A stretch of DNA of 64,000 nt from Kapaibacterium sp044224925 (GTDB lineage: Bacteria > Bacteroidota > Ignavibacteria > Kapaibacteriales > Kapaibacteriaceae). Positions 35,489 through 43,930 of this stretch are shown here, one piece after another. Within the stretch, counting starts at the first letter, position 1. Every line of letters starts with the position of its first letter. The notes beneath the pieces were generated by a model. The model worked only from the letters and a program-made list of their open reading frames with translations, did no database searches and was not told the origin of the DNA. The stretch lies in NCBI GenBank assembly GCA_044224925.1, contig JBGAJM010000006.1, positions 62,001 to 126,000 on the forward strand, read 5' to 3'. The translations under genes and the position numbers were made by a program.

Positions 35489-36834
35489 AGATGCGGCTCC
35501 TTCTCACCCTTTGCTTCGTTGCCATTGGCACTTCGGCAATGGCCCAAGTACGCGGCGATGTACCGGTGTATTCGCTGGATGATTGTTTGCGCCTGACCAT
35601 CGAGAACAACTACGACATCAAGGTGGCCAGTGCGGCCACAGTGGCAGCATCGGCATCGCTCACGCAGGCCTTCGGGAACTACCTCCCATCGGCCGATATC
35701 AATGCATCGTATTCACGTCAGCTCACCAATCTCCGACCGCAGATCTCCTTCATCAATGGTATTCCCGTTGCCGGTAATCCGTTGCCGAACTCATACAGCA
35801 TGAGCGCCGGTATGAACTGGGTGATCTTCGACGGACTTCGCAGAGAAGCACAGTATGATGCTGCACGCAACAATCTGAACGCCGCCGACAACGATCTCCG
35901 CTTCACAAGGCTGGAGGCACAATACAAGGTCACACGACAGTACCTCACTGTTCTGCAGAACATGCAACTGCTGAAGGCACGGCGTGATCAGGTGGACTTG
36001 AGCAGATCGACCCTCGATCGCGTCAAGGCCATGTACGATGCAGGCAAGGCACCGATCACGCAACTGTATTCGCAAGAAACGGAAGTGGCGAATCAAGAGT
36101 CGGCGCTCATCAAGGCAGAGAACGACGTGGACAATGCCAAGGCCACGCTCTTGCAGCTCATGTGTTTGAATCCGACCATGCCGGCCGAGTTCGCCGAAGC
36201 GTCCATTCCAAGCGAAGCGGCCACGGTGGATGTCGAGAGCTTTCGTCGATTCATCGGGACCGAAGAAGTGTCCGTGATGCGTGCGCTTGCATCACGTCCG
36301 GACATTGCCGCGGCCGATCAACGCGTGAACTCTGCTGCCGCCGGTATCACCAATGCACGATCCACCTACCTGCCGTCCGTGAATGCGAACGGTGGTTATT
36401 CGTGGCGCAACTCCGAGATCTCCGATTTCGACCGTCAGGGACAGATGTTCGTGGGACTCACACTGCGTGTTCCGCTGTTCGATAAGTTCCAGACGAATGC
36501 CAACATCGAGTCGGCTACGCTCACACTCACGAGAAATCAGATCGACCGACAGAAGCTTGAACTGCAGATCCGCACCACGGTGAAGAGCAGCTATTTGAAT
36601 CTGGCCGCATCGGAAAAAGGACTTGGGGTCACCGAGCGTGCGCTCAAGGCCGCCGAGCTGAATTACGAAGCAGCGCGCGAGCGCTTCAATGTTGGCAGTG
36701 CAACACTGCTCGACGTACAGACAGCGAACAACCAACTCATCACGGCGCGCATCAATCGCATTGGTGCCGTCTACACGTATTACGATGCACGAACCTTGGT
36801 GGAATTTGCCACCGGACTTTTTAGAGAGCGTTGA
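35485..36834 (+). CDS. TolC family outer-membrane factor
   Basis: A 449-residue outer-membrane channel subunit: signal peptide (to MAQ, about residue 19), YSLDDCLRLTIENNYDIKVA start, two long-helix repeats with a beta segment (NANGGYSWRNS), and LLDVQTANNQLITARINR near the end. TolC trimers make the outer-membrane exit duct for tripartite pumps. Coupled upstream by ATGA. It is the separate partner for the MacAB-like system that follows, unlike the fused TolC at 2425. Confidence 0.93.
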   Translation: MKMRLLLTLCFVAIGTSAMAQVRGDVPVYSLDDCLRLTIENNYDIKVASAATVAASASLTQAFGNYLPSADINASYSRQLTNLRPQISFINGIPVAGNPLPNSYSMSAGMNWVIFDGLRREAQYDAARNNLNAADNDLRFTRLEAQYKVTRQYLTVLQNMQLLKARRDQVDLSRSTLDRVKAMYDAGKAPITQLYSQETEVANQESALIKAENDVDNAKATLLQLMCLNPTMPAEFAEASIPSEAATVDVESFRRFIGTEEVSVMRALASRPDIAAADQRVNSAAAGITNARSTYLPSVNANGGYSWRNSEISDFDRQGQMFVGLTLRVPLFDKFQTNANIESATLTLTRNQIDRQKLELQIRTTVKSSYLNLAASEKGLGVTERALKAAELNYEAARERFNVGSATLLDVQTANNQLITARINRIGAVYTYYDARTLVEFATGLFRER

Positions 36835-36836
36835 TC

Positions 36837-38129
36837 ATGGCGTCAAAACGATCCCGCAAGGGACTTTGGATAACACTCATCGTTCTTGCCTTCATCGTTG
36901 TGGCGGCCGTTGCCGTCTATCTGGTGAACAAGAAGGAACGACCGGTACTCGTGAGCGTGGACCGTGTCGGCAAACGAACGATCACGCAAACCGTGAGCGC
37001 CATCGGCAGACTGCAGCCGGAAGTGATGGTCAAGGTCTCATCCGAGGCAAGCGGCGAGATCATCTTCCTTGGCGTACGTGATGGCGACGATGTGAAGAAG
37101 GGACAACTGCTTGCACGGATCCAGCCGGATATCGTGAACACGCAGCTCGATCAAACACGCGCCGCCGCAGAGTCGTCGAAACTGCAGATCAGCATCGCTC
37201 AAGCAGAAGTACAACGAAGCGAGGCAGATCTGAAGCGGATCACGGAGCTTCATAAAAAGAACTTCGCCTCGAAGGAAGAACTCGATCGGTCGACGGCGGC
37301 CTACGAGCAAGCTGCCGGTCGGTATCGTGCCGCACAGGCAGACTATCAGCGATCCATCGGTGCTCTCAAACAAACACAGGCCTCGGCCAGTCGGACAACG
37401 ATCTTCTCCCCTATCAATGGCACCGTGACCTATCTCGCCGTTGAACAAGGTGAGAAGATGGTGGGAACGGCCACGATGCAGGGCACGGAGATGATGCGCA
37501 TCTCGGATCTGAACACGATGAATGCATGGGTGGATGTGGATGAGAACGACGTGGCCTTGATCCAGATCGGTGATACGGCACGCATCAAGGTGGATGCCTT
37601 GCGCGACGTGGTGTTGCGCGGCGTGGTCTATGAGATCGGCCACAGCGCGAAAGTATCGGCACAAGGAACGCAAGAGGAAGTAGTGAACTTCCAGGTGCGC
37701 ATTCGCATCCTCGATAAAGAGGTCCGCATGCGTCCCGGCATGTCGTGCAACGTCGAGATCGAGACCGATACCAAGACGAACGTCGTAAGTGTTCCGATCC
37801 AGGCCGTGACGGTTCGCGCCGATGCCGCTGTGAGTCAACCGGACGTACGATCCAACGTGCAAGATCGGTCGAGCGAGGCACGTAAGCAGCGCATCCATCC
37901 CACCTCGCAAGTGTTCGTGGTGGCGAAGAACAATTCCGTCCACATGCGCACGGTGGAAACGGGGATCAGCGATCAGGGCTTCATCGAAGTGTTGAGTGGA
38001 CTCAAGGTGGGCGATGTGATCGTGACCGCGCCATATCAGGCCGTGAGCAAGGTGTTGAAGGAAGGATCCAAGATCCAGATCGAAGACGATGCGGCACGTC
38101 AGGAACGATTCAAGAAGATGCGTCAATGA
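36837..38129 (+). CDS. ABC-type efflux adaptor (MacA-like, HlyD family)
   Basis: A 430-residue periplasmic adaptor. The ATG at 36837 follows the TolC stop by 2 bases. It has a TM helix (about residues 12-30, WITLIVLAFIVVAAVAVYL), the first lipoyl half (ASGEIIFLGVRDGDDVKKG), a long alpha-hairpin (about 95-175), the second lipoyl half (IFSPINGTVTYLAVEQG), and C-terminal barrel domains. It links ABC permease to TolC. The stop overlaps the ATPase start by 4 bases. Confidence 0.92.
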   Translation: MASKRSRKGLWITLIVLAFIVVAAVAVYLVNKKERPVLVSVDRVGKRTITQTVSAIGRLQPEVMVKVSSEASGEIIFLGVRDGDDVKKGQLLARIQPDIVNTQLDQTRAAAESSKLQISIAQAEVQRSEADLKRITELHKKNFASKEELDRSTAAYEQAAGRYRAAQADYQRSIGALKQTQASASRTTIFSPINGTVTYLAVEQGEKMVGTATMQGTEMMRISDLNTMNAWVDVDENDVALIQIGDTARIKVDALRDVVLRGVVYEIGHSAKVSAQGTQEEVVNFQVRIRILDKEVRMRPGMSCNVEIETDTKTNVVSVPIQAVTVRADAAVSQPDVRSNVQDRSSEARKQRIHPTSQVFVVAKNNSVHMRTVETGISDQGFIEVLSGLKVGDVIVTAPYQAVSKVLKEGSKIQIEDDAARQERFKKMRQ

Positions 38130-38830
38130 CGTCCGACGCCATCATCCAGATCGAACACATCTCACGCTCGTATACCATGGGCGACGAGGTCGTACGTGCG
38201 TTGCGGGATGTGAGCGTTTCCATCGGCAAGAACGAATACATCGCCATCATGGGTCCGTCCGGCTCCGGAAAGTCAACGTTGATGAACATGCTGGGTTGTC
38301 TCGACACCCCTTCCAGTGGTTCGTACTTCTTCAACGGTGTGGATGTGCGCACGTTGAGTGATGATGAACTCGCCGACATCCGCAACAAGGAGATCGGCTT
38401 TGTCTTTCAGACGTTCAACCTCCTTCCTCGCGCCTCCGCACTGAAGAATGTGGAGCTGCCGCTCATCTATGCCGGACTATCTGCCGATGCCCGACGTGAA
38501 CGTGCGATCGAGGCCCTTCGTTCGGTCGGCTTGGAGTCGCGCATGTCGCACAAGCCCAACGAACTGTCGGGCGGTCAGCGCCAACGCGTTGCCATTGCAC
38601 GCGCCTTGGTCACCCGTCCGTCCATCATCCTTGCCGACGAGCCGACCGGAAACCTCGATTCGAAAACAGGTCAGGAGATCATGGCGTTGTTCCAGCACCT
38701 GTGGGAGCAAGGCAACACCGTGATCGTCGTCACCCACGAAGAAGACATTGCCCGTCATACGCATCGCATCGTGCGCCTGCGCGACGGACTCATTGAATCG
38801 GACGCACCCAACGATGCCAAGAGCCTCTGA
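38126..38830 (+). CDS. ABC transporter ATPase (MacB/LolD type)
   Basis: A 234-residue nucleotide-binding subunit: Walker A GPSGSGKST at residues 43-51, Q-loop VFQTFNLLPRASAL, signature LSGGQRQRVAIARAL, Walker B IILADEPTGNLD, and H-loop VVTHE. The MacB/LolD type powers export or mechanotransmission, not import. Coupled to both neighbours. Confidence 0.95.
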   Translation: MTSDAIIQIEHISRSYTMGDEVVRALRDVSVSIGKNEYIAIMGPSGSGKSTLMNMLGCLDTPSSGSYFFNGVDVRTLSDDELADIRNKEIGFVFQTFNLLPRASALKNVELPLIYAGLSADARRERAIEALRSVGLESRMSHKPNELSGGQRQRVAIARALVTRPSIILADEPTGNLDSKTGQEIMALFQHLWEQGNTVIVVTHEEDIARHTHRIVRLRDGLIESDAPNDAKSL

Positions 38831-40073
38831 GATAGCTGAATCGTTCCGCATTGCGGTGAGCTCTGTTCGGGCCAACCTGATGCGATCGATCTTGACCACC
38901 AGCGGCATCGTGGTCGGTATCTTCTTTGTCGTGCTCATGGGCGTCTTCATCAAGGGTCTCGACTCGGTGTGGGAGAAGACCATCAGCATCATCGGCAAGG
39001 ACATGCTCTACGTCGACAAATGGGATTGGGCCGGCGGACATTCGTGGCGCAAAGCAGAGTCACGGAAGGACATCACCTTCGAGCAAGCAGAAGCCTTGTG
39101 TGCCCGTCTGGAAGCACCGGAACTTGCCATGCCGTTGGCGCGACGTTGGGGCGGCTCGGTGATGGTGGGTAACAAGTCCATGAACTGCTCAGTGATGGGA
39201 ACCACGTCGCTCTACGGACAGACCCCTGCCGGTGAGATCGAGTCCGGCCGGTTCTTCAATCCCATGGAAGAACAGCAAGGCACGAACGTTGCCGTGATCG
39301 GCTATGGCGTCGCGAAAACGTTCTTCCCCGATGGGAATGCTGTTGGACAGACGATCAAGATCAAGGGCTATCCCTTCCGCGTCATCGGCACCATTGCGAA
39401 GCGCGGCTTCCTGTTCATGGACTTCATCGACAATCAGACCTTCATCTCCCTCGAAGCCTTCAAGAGCATCTACGGTTTCCAGGACCGGAACTTTGAAGTA
39501 GGGATCAAGGCCGGGAATGAGCGCATGCTCGATCTCGTCCGCGACGAGGCCGTGGGTGTGATGCGGCAGATCCGCAATGTTCCGCCCGGAGCGCCCGACG
39601 ACTTCTCCATCAACGAGATGAAAGCGTTCGACTCGCAAGCTGCCGCCATTCGACTTGGCATCTGGGTCGTGGGTATCGTCCTCACAGCCTTGTCCTTCGT
39701 CGTTGGCGCCATCGGTATCATGAACATCATGTTCGTCTCCGTAACGGAACGCACCAAGGAGATCGGCATTCGAAAGGCCATCGGTGCACGTCGTGCATCG
39801 ATCCTGATGCAGTTCCTCCTCGAGTCATCACTGCTCTGCATTGCCGGCGCACTCATCGCCATCCCACTTGTGCAGATCGTGGTGTTCTCCATCCGATTCT
39901 TCCTCTTGAACATCCTCGAAATGGAGGCCATCGAAGCCGTGTCTCCGTTGCTTCCGCTGGATCTTTTGGCCATTGCCATTGGCGTTTCCATTGTCGTCGG
40001 ATTGCTCGCAGGCTTCTTGCCCGCTCGCAGAGCCGCACTCATGGATCCTGTTGACGCACTTCGTTTTGAGTGA
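38814..40073 (+). CDS. ABC permease, MacB/FtsX type (first of two)
   Basis: A 419-residue permease with the MacB layout: TM1 (SILTTSGIVVGIFFVVLMGVF), a large periplasmic MacB-PCD domain, then three C-terminal helices of the FtsX domain (GAIGIMNIMFVSVTERTKEIGIRKAIGA gives the coupling motif; hallmark part ERTKEIGIRKAIGA). ATG 38814 lies inside the ATPase end, a 17-base overlap. Two different permease genes in a row imply a heterodimer. Confidence 0.93.
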   Translation: MPRASEIAESFRIAVSSVRANLMRSILTTSGIVVGIFFVVLMGVFIKGLDSVWEKTISIIGKDMLYVDKWDWAGGHSWRKAESRKDITFEQAEALCARLEAPELAMPLARRWGGSVMVGNKSMNCSVMGTTSLYGQTPAGEIESGRFFNPMEEQQGTNVAVIGYGVAKTFFPDGNAVGQTIKIKGYPFRVIGTIAKRGFLFMDFIDNQTFISLEAFKSIYGFQDRNFEVGIKAGNERMLDLVRDEAVGVMRQIRNVPPGAPDDFSINEMKAFDSQAAAIRLGIWVVGIVLTALSFVVGAIGIMNIMFVSVTERTKEIGIRKAIGARRASILMQFLLESSLLCIAGALIAIPLVQIVVFSIRFFLLNILEMEAIEAVSPLLPLDLLAIAIGVSIVVGLLAGFLPARRAALMDPVDALRFE

Positions 40074-40075
40074 CC

Positions 40076-41323
40076 ATGCATATCTCTGAATCGATCGCTC
40101 TTGCCGTCGACGCCATCCGTGCCCAAAAGCTTCGGTCGGGACTCACGTTGCTCTCCATCGGTCTTGGCGTCTTCGCCATCATCTCGAGCACCAGCGTGGT
40201 CGGTTCGTTGAGCGAGGTGATGTCGACGCAACTAGCCGACCTTGGCGAGCACTCCTTCCTCATCCAACGTACGCCAAGCTTTCAGTTCGGCGGCGGATGG
40301 CGGAAGTATCAGAAGCGCAAGAACATCACCTATCAGCAGGCCGTGATGTTCCGCGACAAGATGTCGCTCACGAATCAGATCACCATCAGCAACACCTCAC
40401 CCGGCGTGGTGATCAAGGCCGGACTTGAGAGCACCGATCCCGATGTCTCGCTCATTGGTGCCGATGCTTTGTACTTCGTGGTGAACACAGCGACCGTTAC
40501 AACAGGTCGTGCCTTTACCGAGGCCGACGTGGACCTTGGTCGCAATGTTGCCATCATCGGACACGACATCGTCGTGAAGCTCTTTCCCGGCCGTGAACCG
40601 GTGGGCCAACGCATTACCGTGAAGAACCAGGAATTCGAAGTGATCGGCGTGCTCGAAGAACGTGGCGGCATGCTGGGACAGAGTCAGGACAACCGCGTGA
40701 TGATCCCCATCAGTGTCTTCGTGAAGTACTACTCGTCGCCATGGGACAAGAGCGTCGACATCTCCGTGAAGGCCATTGCGCGCGATGCGCTGCAACCAAC
40801 GATGGACGAGGCCACCGGCATCATGCGCGCTTTGCGTGGCGTGAAACCGTGGGAAGAGAATTCCTTCGAGATGGATACGAACGAAGCGCTCTCGTCGCAG
40901 TTCAGCATGCTGAGCAGCTACATCGCCGGCATTGCTGTGGTCTCCGGACTTGGCGCTCTCATCGTGGCCGGCATTGGCATCATGAACATGATGCTCGTTA
41001 GCGTCAAGGAACGCACACGCGAGATCGGCGTCCGCAAAGCGCTTGGCGCGCACCGTTCATGGATCGTTCGACAGTTTCTCATTGAAGCCGTGACGTTGAG
41101 TCAGATCGGCGGACTCATTGGAATGGCAGGCGGCATGTTCTCTGGCTTTGCTGCTGTGCTCGCCATTCGCAACTTGGGCATGCCCCTTCTCACCTATACG
41201 GTGCCGTGGTTCTGGGTGATCTTCTCCGTGATCGCCTGTTCCTTCATTGGCATTGTCTTCGGCCTCTACCCTGCCTACCGCGCCGCCTCGCTCGACCCGA
41301 TCGAAGCCCTTCGCTACGAGTAA
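40076..41323 (+). CDS. ABC permease, MacB/FtsX type (second of two)
   Basis: A 415-residue permease of the same type as its neighbour: TM1 (LRSGLTLLSIGLGVFAIISS), MacB-PCD periplasmic domain, and FtsX domain with ERTREIGVRKALGAH. The ATG is 2 bases after the upstream stop. It is clearly diverged from the first permease, so it is not a recent duplicate. It ends 2 bases short of the convergent esterase-like stop. Confidence 0.93.
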   Translation: MHISESIALAVDAIRAQKLRSGLTLLSIGLGVFAIISSTSVVGSLSEVMSTQLADLGEHSFLIQRTPSFQFGGGWRKYQKRKNITYQQAVMFRDKMSLTNQITISNTSPGVVIKAGLESTDPDVSLIGADALYFVVNTATVTTGRAFTEADVDLGRNVAIIGHDIVVKLFPGREPVGQRITVKNQEFEVIGVLEERGGMLGQSQDNRVMIPISVFVKYYSSPWDKSVDISVKAIARDALQPTMDEATGIMRALRGVKPWEENSFEMDTNEALSSQFSMLSSYIAGIAVVSGLGALIVAGIGIMNMMLVSVKERTREIGVRKALGAHRSWIVRQFLIEAVTLSQIGGLIGMAGGMFSGFAAVLAIRNLGMPLLTYTVPWFWVIFSVIACSFIGIVFGLYPAYRAASLDPIEALRYE

Positions 41324-41325
41324 CG

Positions 41326-42423
41326 TTACTCGACCACTACCGGTTGAACAACAACACGCGCGTCGTGCTCATAGCGCACGAACACAACAGACGATGGAAG
41401 TCCGCGTGGGAGTTGGAACTGCACACTGCCGTCACCAGGCTCCATGGAGCCGAGCTCACGTCCCAACACATCGAGTATGCTGATCCTGCTATGGGCCACC
41501 ACTCCATCGATGGTGATCACATCGTGCGCAGGATTCGGTCGCACCGTGAGCAACGCCATCGCATCTTCCTGCACGGAGAGAGGGGCAAGGGGCACGGCGG
41601 CACGGAAGAACACGCGAATGGTATCGATGTTCGGGATCACATCGGTGATGATGGCACGCTCATGCGCCACACAACTGTCGGCGAACGCCGCAAGACGTCC
41701 ACGCAACGTTGTCGCATCACCCGAGTAACACAGCATTGGCGGATAGCGATGATCCTCGGCCAGATGATCGATCGGTGACATGCGGTGTTGCTCAACCGTG
41801 TCGGACCCGAAGGCATTCACGAAGAGCGATCGTTCATCACCTGTTGTGCTCTCGATCGTTCGCGACACGTCATACAGCGGTGCTCCCGTTGAGCAAACAG
41901 CGCGGACCGTCGACGCATCCACGGCGACCGATCGCAGGAACTCTCCATTCGTGCTGACAAGCAGGGCAAGATGTCCGCCCGCTTCATCACCCAACAAACA
42001 GATCCGTCGTCCATCGCCATTGTACCGTCCGATCCGTGCCTTCACCGCAGCGATGGCCTTGGCCACGTCGCGCGCCTGCAGCGGAGCTCGTACGGCAGAC
42101 GGCGACGTAAGGTCGCAAGGTGGACAGGCAGGAGCGAGTCGATAGTTCAGGCTCACGAACACCCAGGCACTATCGGTAAAGGCCTTGGCAAGCGAGTCGA
42201 CGTTGGCACGATCGCCACCCTGCCACCCTCCTCCATGGACATACATCACCACCGGAAGTTCGATGCGGCCGCCCTTGGGGACGTAGACATCCATCGACAG
42301 GAGCCCCTCATCAACTCCCGAGATCGTGTCGTAGGCAACGTTTTTGTAGGTGAGATAGGTCTGCGCCTGTGTGTTCAGGCAGACCAAAAGGCCAAGGAGG
42401 GCGGCAAGGACGGAACGGATCAT
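41326..42423 (-). CDS. Secreted alpha/beta-hydrolase-fold protein lacking catalytic residues, T9SS tail
   Basis: A 365-residue protein of the BD-FAE/carboxylesterase family with signal peptide (ends NTQAQ) and a T9SS type A tail (about 290-365, RPNPAHD). The oxyanion HGGGW at 63-67 is kept, but the elbow reads LLGDEAGGHLA, with Glu147 where the nucleophile Ser should be. The usual Asp site reads SGDATTL and the usual pgagH segment reads VIPNIDT, so acid and His also seem lost. The codon at the elbow is GAA, not one step from a common Ser codon. Probably a surface pseudoenzyme. Compare the intact esterase at 7899. Confidence 0.85.
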   Translation of the reverse strand: MIRSVLAALLGLLVCLNTQAQTYLTYKNVAYDTISGVDEGLLSMDVYVPKGGRIELPVVMYVHGGGWQGGDRANVDSLAKAFTDSAWVFVSLNYRLAPACPPCDLTSPSAVRAPLQARDVAKAIAAVKARIGRYNGDGRRICLLGDEAGGHLALLVSTNGEFLRSVAVDASTVRAVCSTGAPLYDVSRTIESTTGDERSLFVNAFGSDTVEQHRMSPIDHLAEDHRYPPMLCYSGDATTLRGRLAAFADSCVAHERAIITDVIPNIDTIRVFFRAAVPLAPLSVQEDAMALLTVRPNPAHDVITIDGVVAHSRISILDVLGRELGSMEPGDGSVQFQLPRGLPSSVVFVRYEHDARVVVQPVVVE

Positions 42424-42470
42424 AGTGCCCCTTTGAGAAGAGATGACGGTAGGCGAACATACGGAAGAGT

Positions 42471-42478
42471 TATCTTCG
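42471..42478 (+). promoter_or_regulatory. -7 box 4 bases before the mgtE start codon
   Basis: TATCTTCG, then CAGT, then ATG 42483. The arrangement is nearly the same as at ftsB (TATCTTTG-CGGT-ATG). It leaves no room for a leader or a Mg2+ riboswitch. Confidence 0.5.
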
Positions 42479-42482
42479 CAGT

Positions 42483-43859
42483 ATGTACGGCAAACTCATC
42501 GCCCCGGAGATCGAAGAACTCATTGCGCATCGCGACTTCGCGACGATCCGCGATGTCTTCGTGGAGTGGTCCCCGGTGGACCTCGCCGAGCTCGTGAGCG
42601 ACCTGCGCGAAGAGTCCCGTGCCGTGGTCTTCCGCCTCCTGCCCAAGGACATCGCTGCCGAAACGTTCTCGTATTGCGACCTCGAAACGCAACAGGAACT
42701 ACTGCACGATATGGCCAAGGAAGAAGTGGCCACGATCCTCAACGACATGTCGCCCGACGACCGTACACAGCTCTTCGAAGACCTACCTGGCAACGTCGTC
42801 TCGGAACTGATCAACTCCCTCTCCGCCGAAGAGCGGGCCATTGCGCTCACGCTGCTGAACTACCCGGAGGATTCCGTAGGTCGTCTGATGACGCCGGACT
42901 ATGTGATCATCAAGCGACATTGGACCGTGCAGCAGGCGCTGGACCACATTCGGAACTATGGCAAAGATTCGGAGACGTTGAATCTGCTGTATGTGACGGA
43001 GCATGGCACGCTCATCGACGAGATCCGTATCCGAGAGATCCTCCTTTCGCCGCCCGATGCACTGGTCGAAGATCTCATGGACTTCAAGGCAGAGTCGTTG
43101 CTCGTGACCGATGATCAAGAGACCGCCGTGCAGTTGTTCAAGAAGTTGGACCGGTTCGCCATTCCTGTTGTCGATGCCGATCGGAAGTTGCTGGGCATCA
43201 TCACCATCGACGACGTGCTCGATGTGGCAGAAGAACAAGCCACCGAAGAGATCCAGAAGTTCGGTGGTATGGAAGCGCTCGAAGAGCCGTATACCGCGAC
43301 GCCATTGCAAGAGGTGATCCGGAAGCGCGCGATCTGGTTGATGGTGCTCTTCATTGGTGAGTTGCTGACGGCCACAGCACTTGGCTTCTTTGAGCATCAG
43401 CTGGACAGAGCCGTCATCCTGACCTTGTTCTTGCCTCTGATCATCTCGAGTGGTGGGAACAGTGGCTCTCAGGCCGCAACGCTGATCGTCCGCGCCATGG
43501 CCCTGGGAGAGGTTGGATTGCACGAGTGGTGGTTCGTTCTCCGCCGCGAGATCGTGAGCGGTCTGAGTCTTGGTGTGATCCTCGCCGTCCTTGGAGTGAT
43601 CCGTATCATCGGTTGGAATGCCGTTTTCGGCACATATGGAGATCACTACATTTTGGTCGCACTCACCGTTGGATTCTCGCTCATCGGTGTTGTCATGTTC
43701 GGAACCATCACCGGTTCCATGCTCCCCTTCTTGATGAAGCGCTTGGGACTCGACCCCGCCACATCATCCGCTCCCTTTGTTGCGACCCTCGTCGACGTGA
43801 CCGGTATCGTGATCTACTTCACGATCGCCACGATGCTTCTTACGGGCGTCCTCCTCTAG
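42483..43859 (+). CDS. mgtE: Magnesium transporter MgtE
   Basis: A 458-residue Mg2+ channel: N-terminal MgtE-N superhelix (LVSDLREESRAVVFRLLP), tandem CBS domains (MTPDYVIIKRHWTVQQAL and ITIDDVLDVAEEQATEE), then five membrane helices with GGNSGSQAATLIVRAMA and PFVATLVDVTGIVIYF forming the pore. CBS and N domains sense cytosolic Mg2+. Full length. Confidence 0.96.
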   Translation: MYGKLIAPEIEELIAHRDFATIRDVFVEWSPVDLAELVSDLREESRAVVFRLLPKDIAAETFSYCDLETQQELLHDMAKEEVATILNDMSPDDRTQLFEDLPGNVVSELINSLSAEERAIALTLLNYPEDSVGRLMTPDYVIIKRHWTVQQALDHIRNYGKDSETLNLLYVTEHGTLIDEIRIREILLSPPDALVEDLMDFKAESLLVTDDQETAVQLFKKLDRFAIPVVDADRKLLGIITIDDVLDVAEEQATEEIQKFGGMEALEEPYTATPLQEVIRKRAIWLMVLFIGELLTATALGFFEHQLDRAVILTLFLPLIISSGGNSGSQAATLIVRAMALGEVGLHEWWFVLRREIVSGLSLGVILAVLGVIRIIGWNAVFGTYGDHYILVALTVGFSLIGVVMFGTITGSMLPFLMKRLGLDPATSSAPFVATLVDVTGIVIYFTIATMLLTGVLL

Positions 43860-43930
43860 TTTTTCAAGCGTGTGAAACCTTCACGCGTGCATGCCGTAGC
43901 GCCTCGCTCACGTTTTCTTGAGGGCTCGTT

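Noticed and set aside
37038..38126. 362-residue open frame opposite the MacA-like adaptor
   Set aside because: Antisense shadow; His-rich and without any domain, while the adaptor is clear.
42424..42482. Mg2+ riboswitch (M-box) upstream of mgtE
   Set aside because: The divergent spacer is 59 bases and the -7 box is 4 bases from the ATG, leaving no leader.
43866..43894. Hairpin after mgtE as terminator
   Set aside because: An 8-bp stem with one wobble can form (CGTGTGAA with TTCACGCG) but the T-run lies before it, not after, so a rho-independent terminator is not supported on the plus strand.
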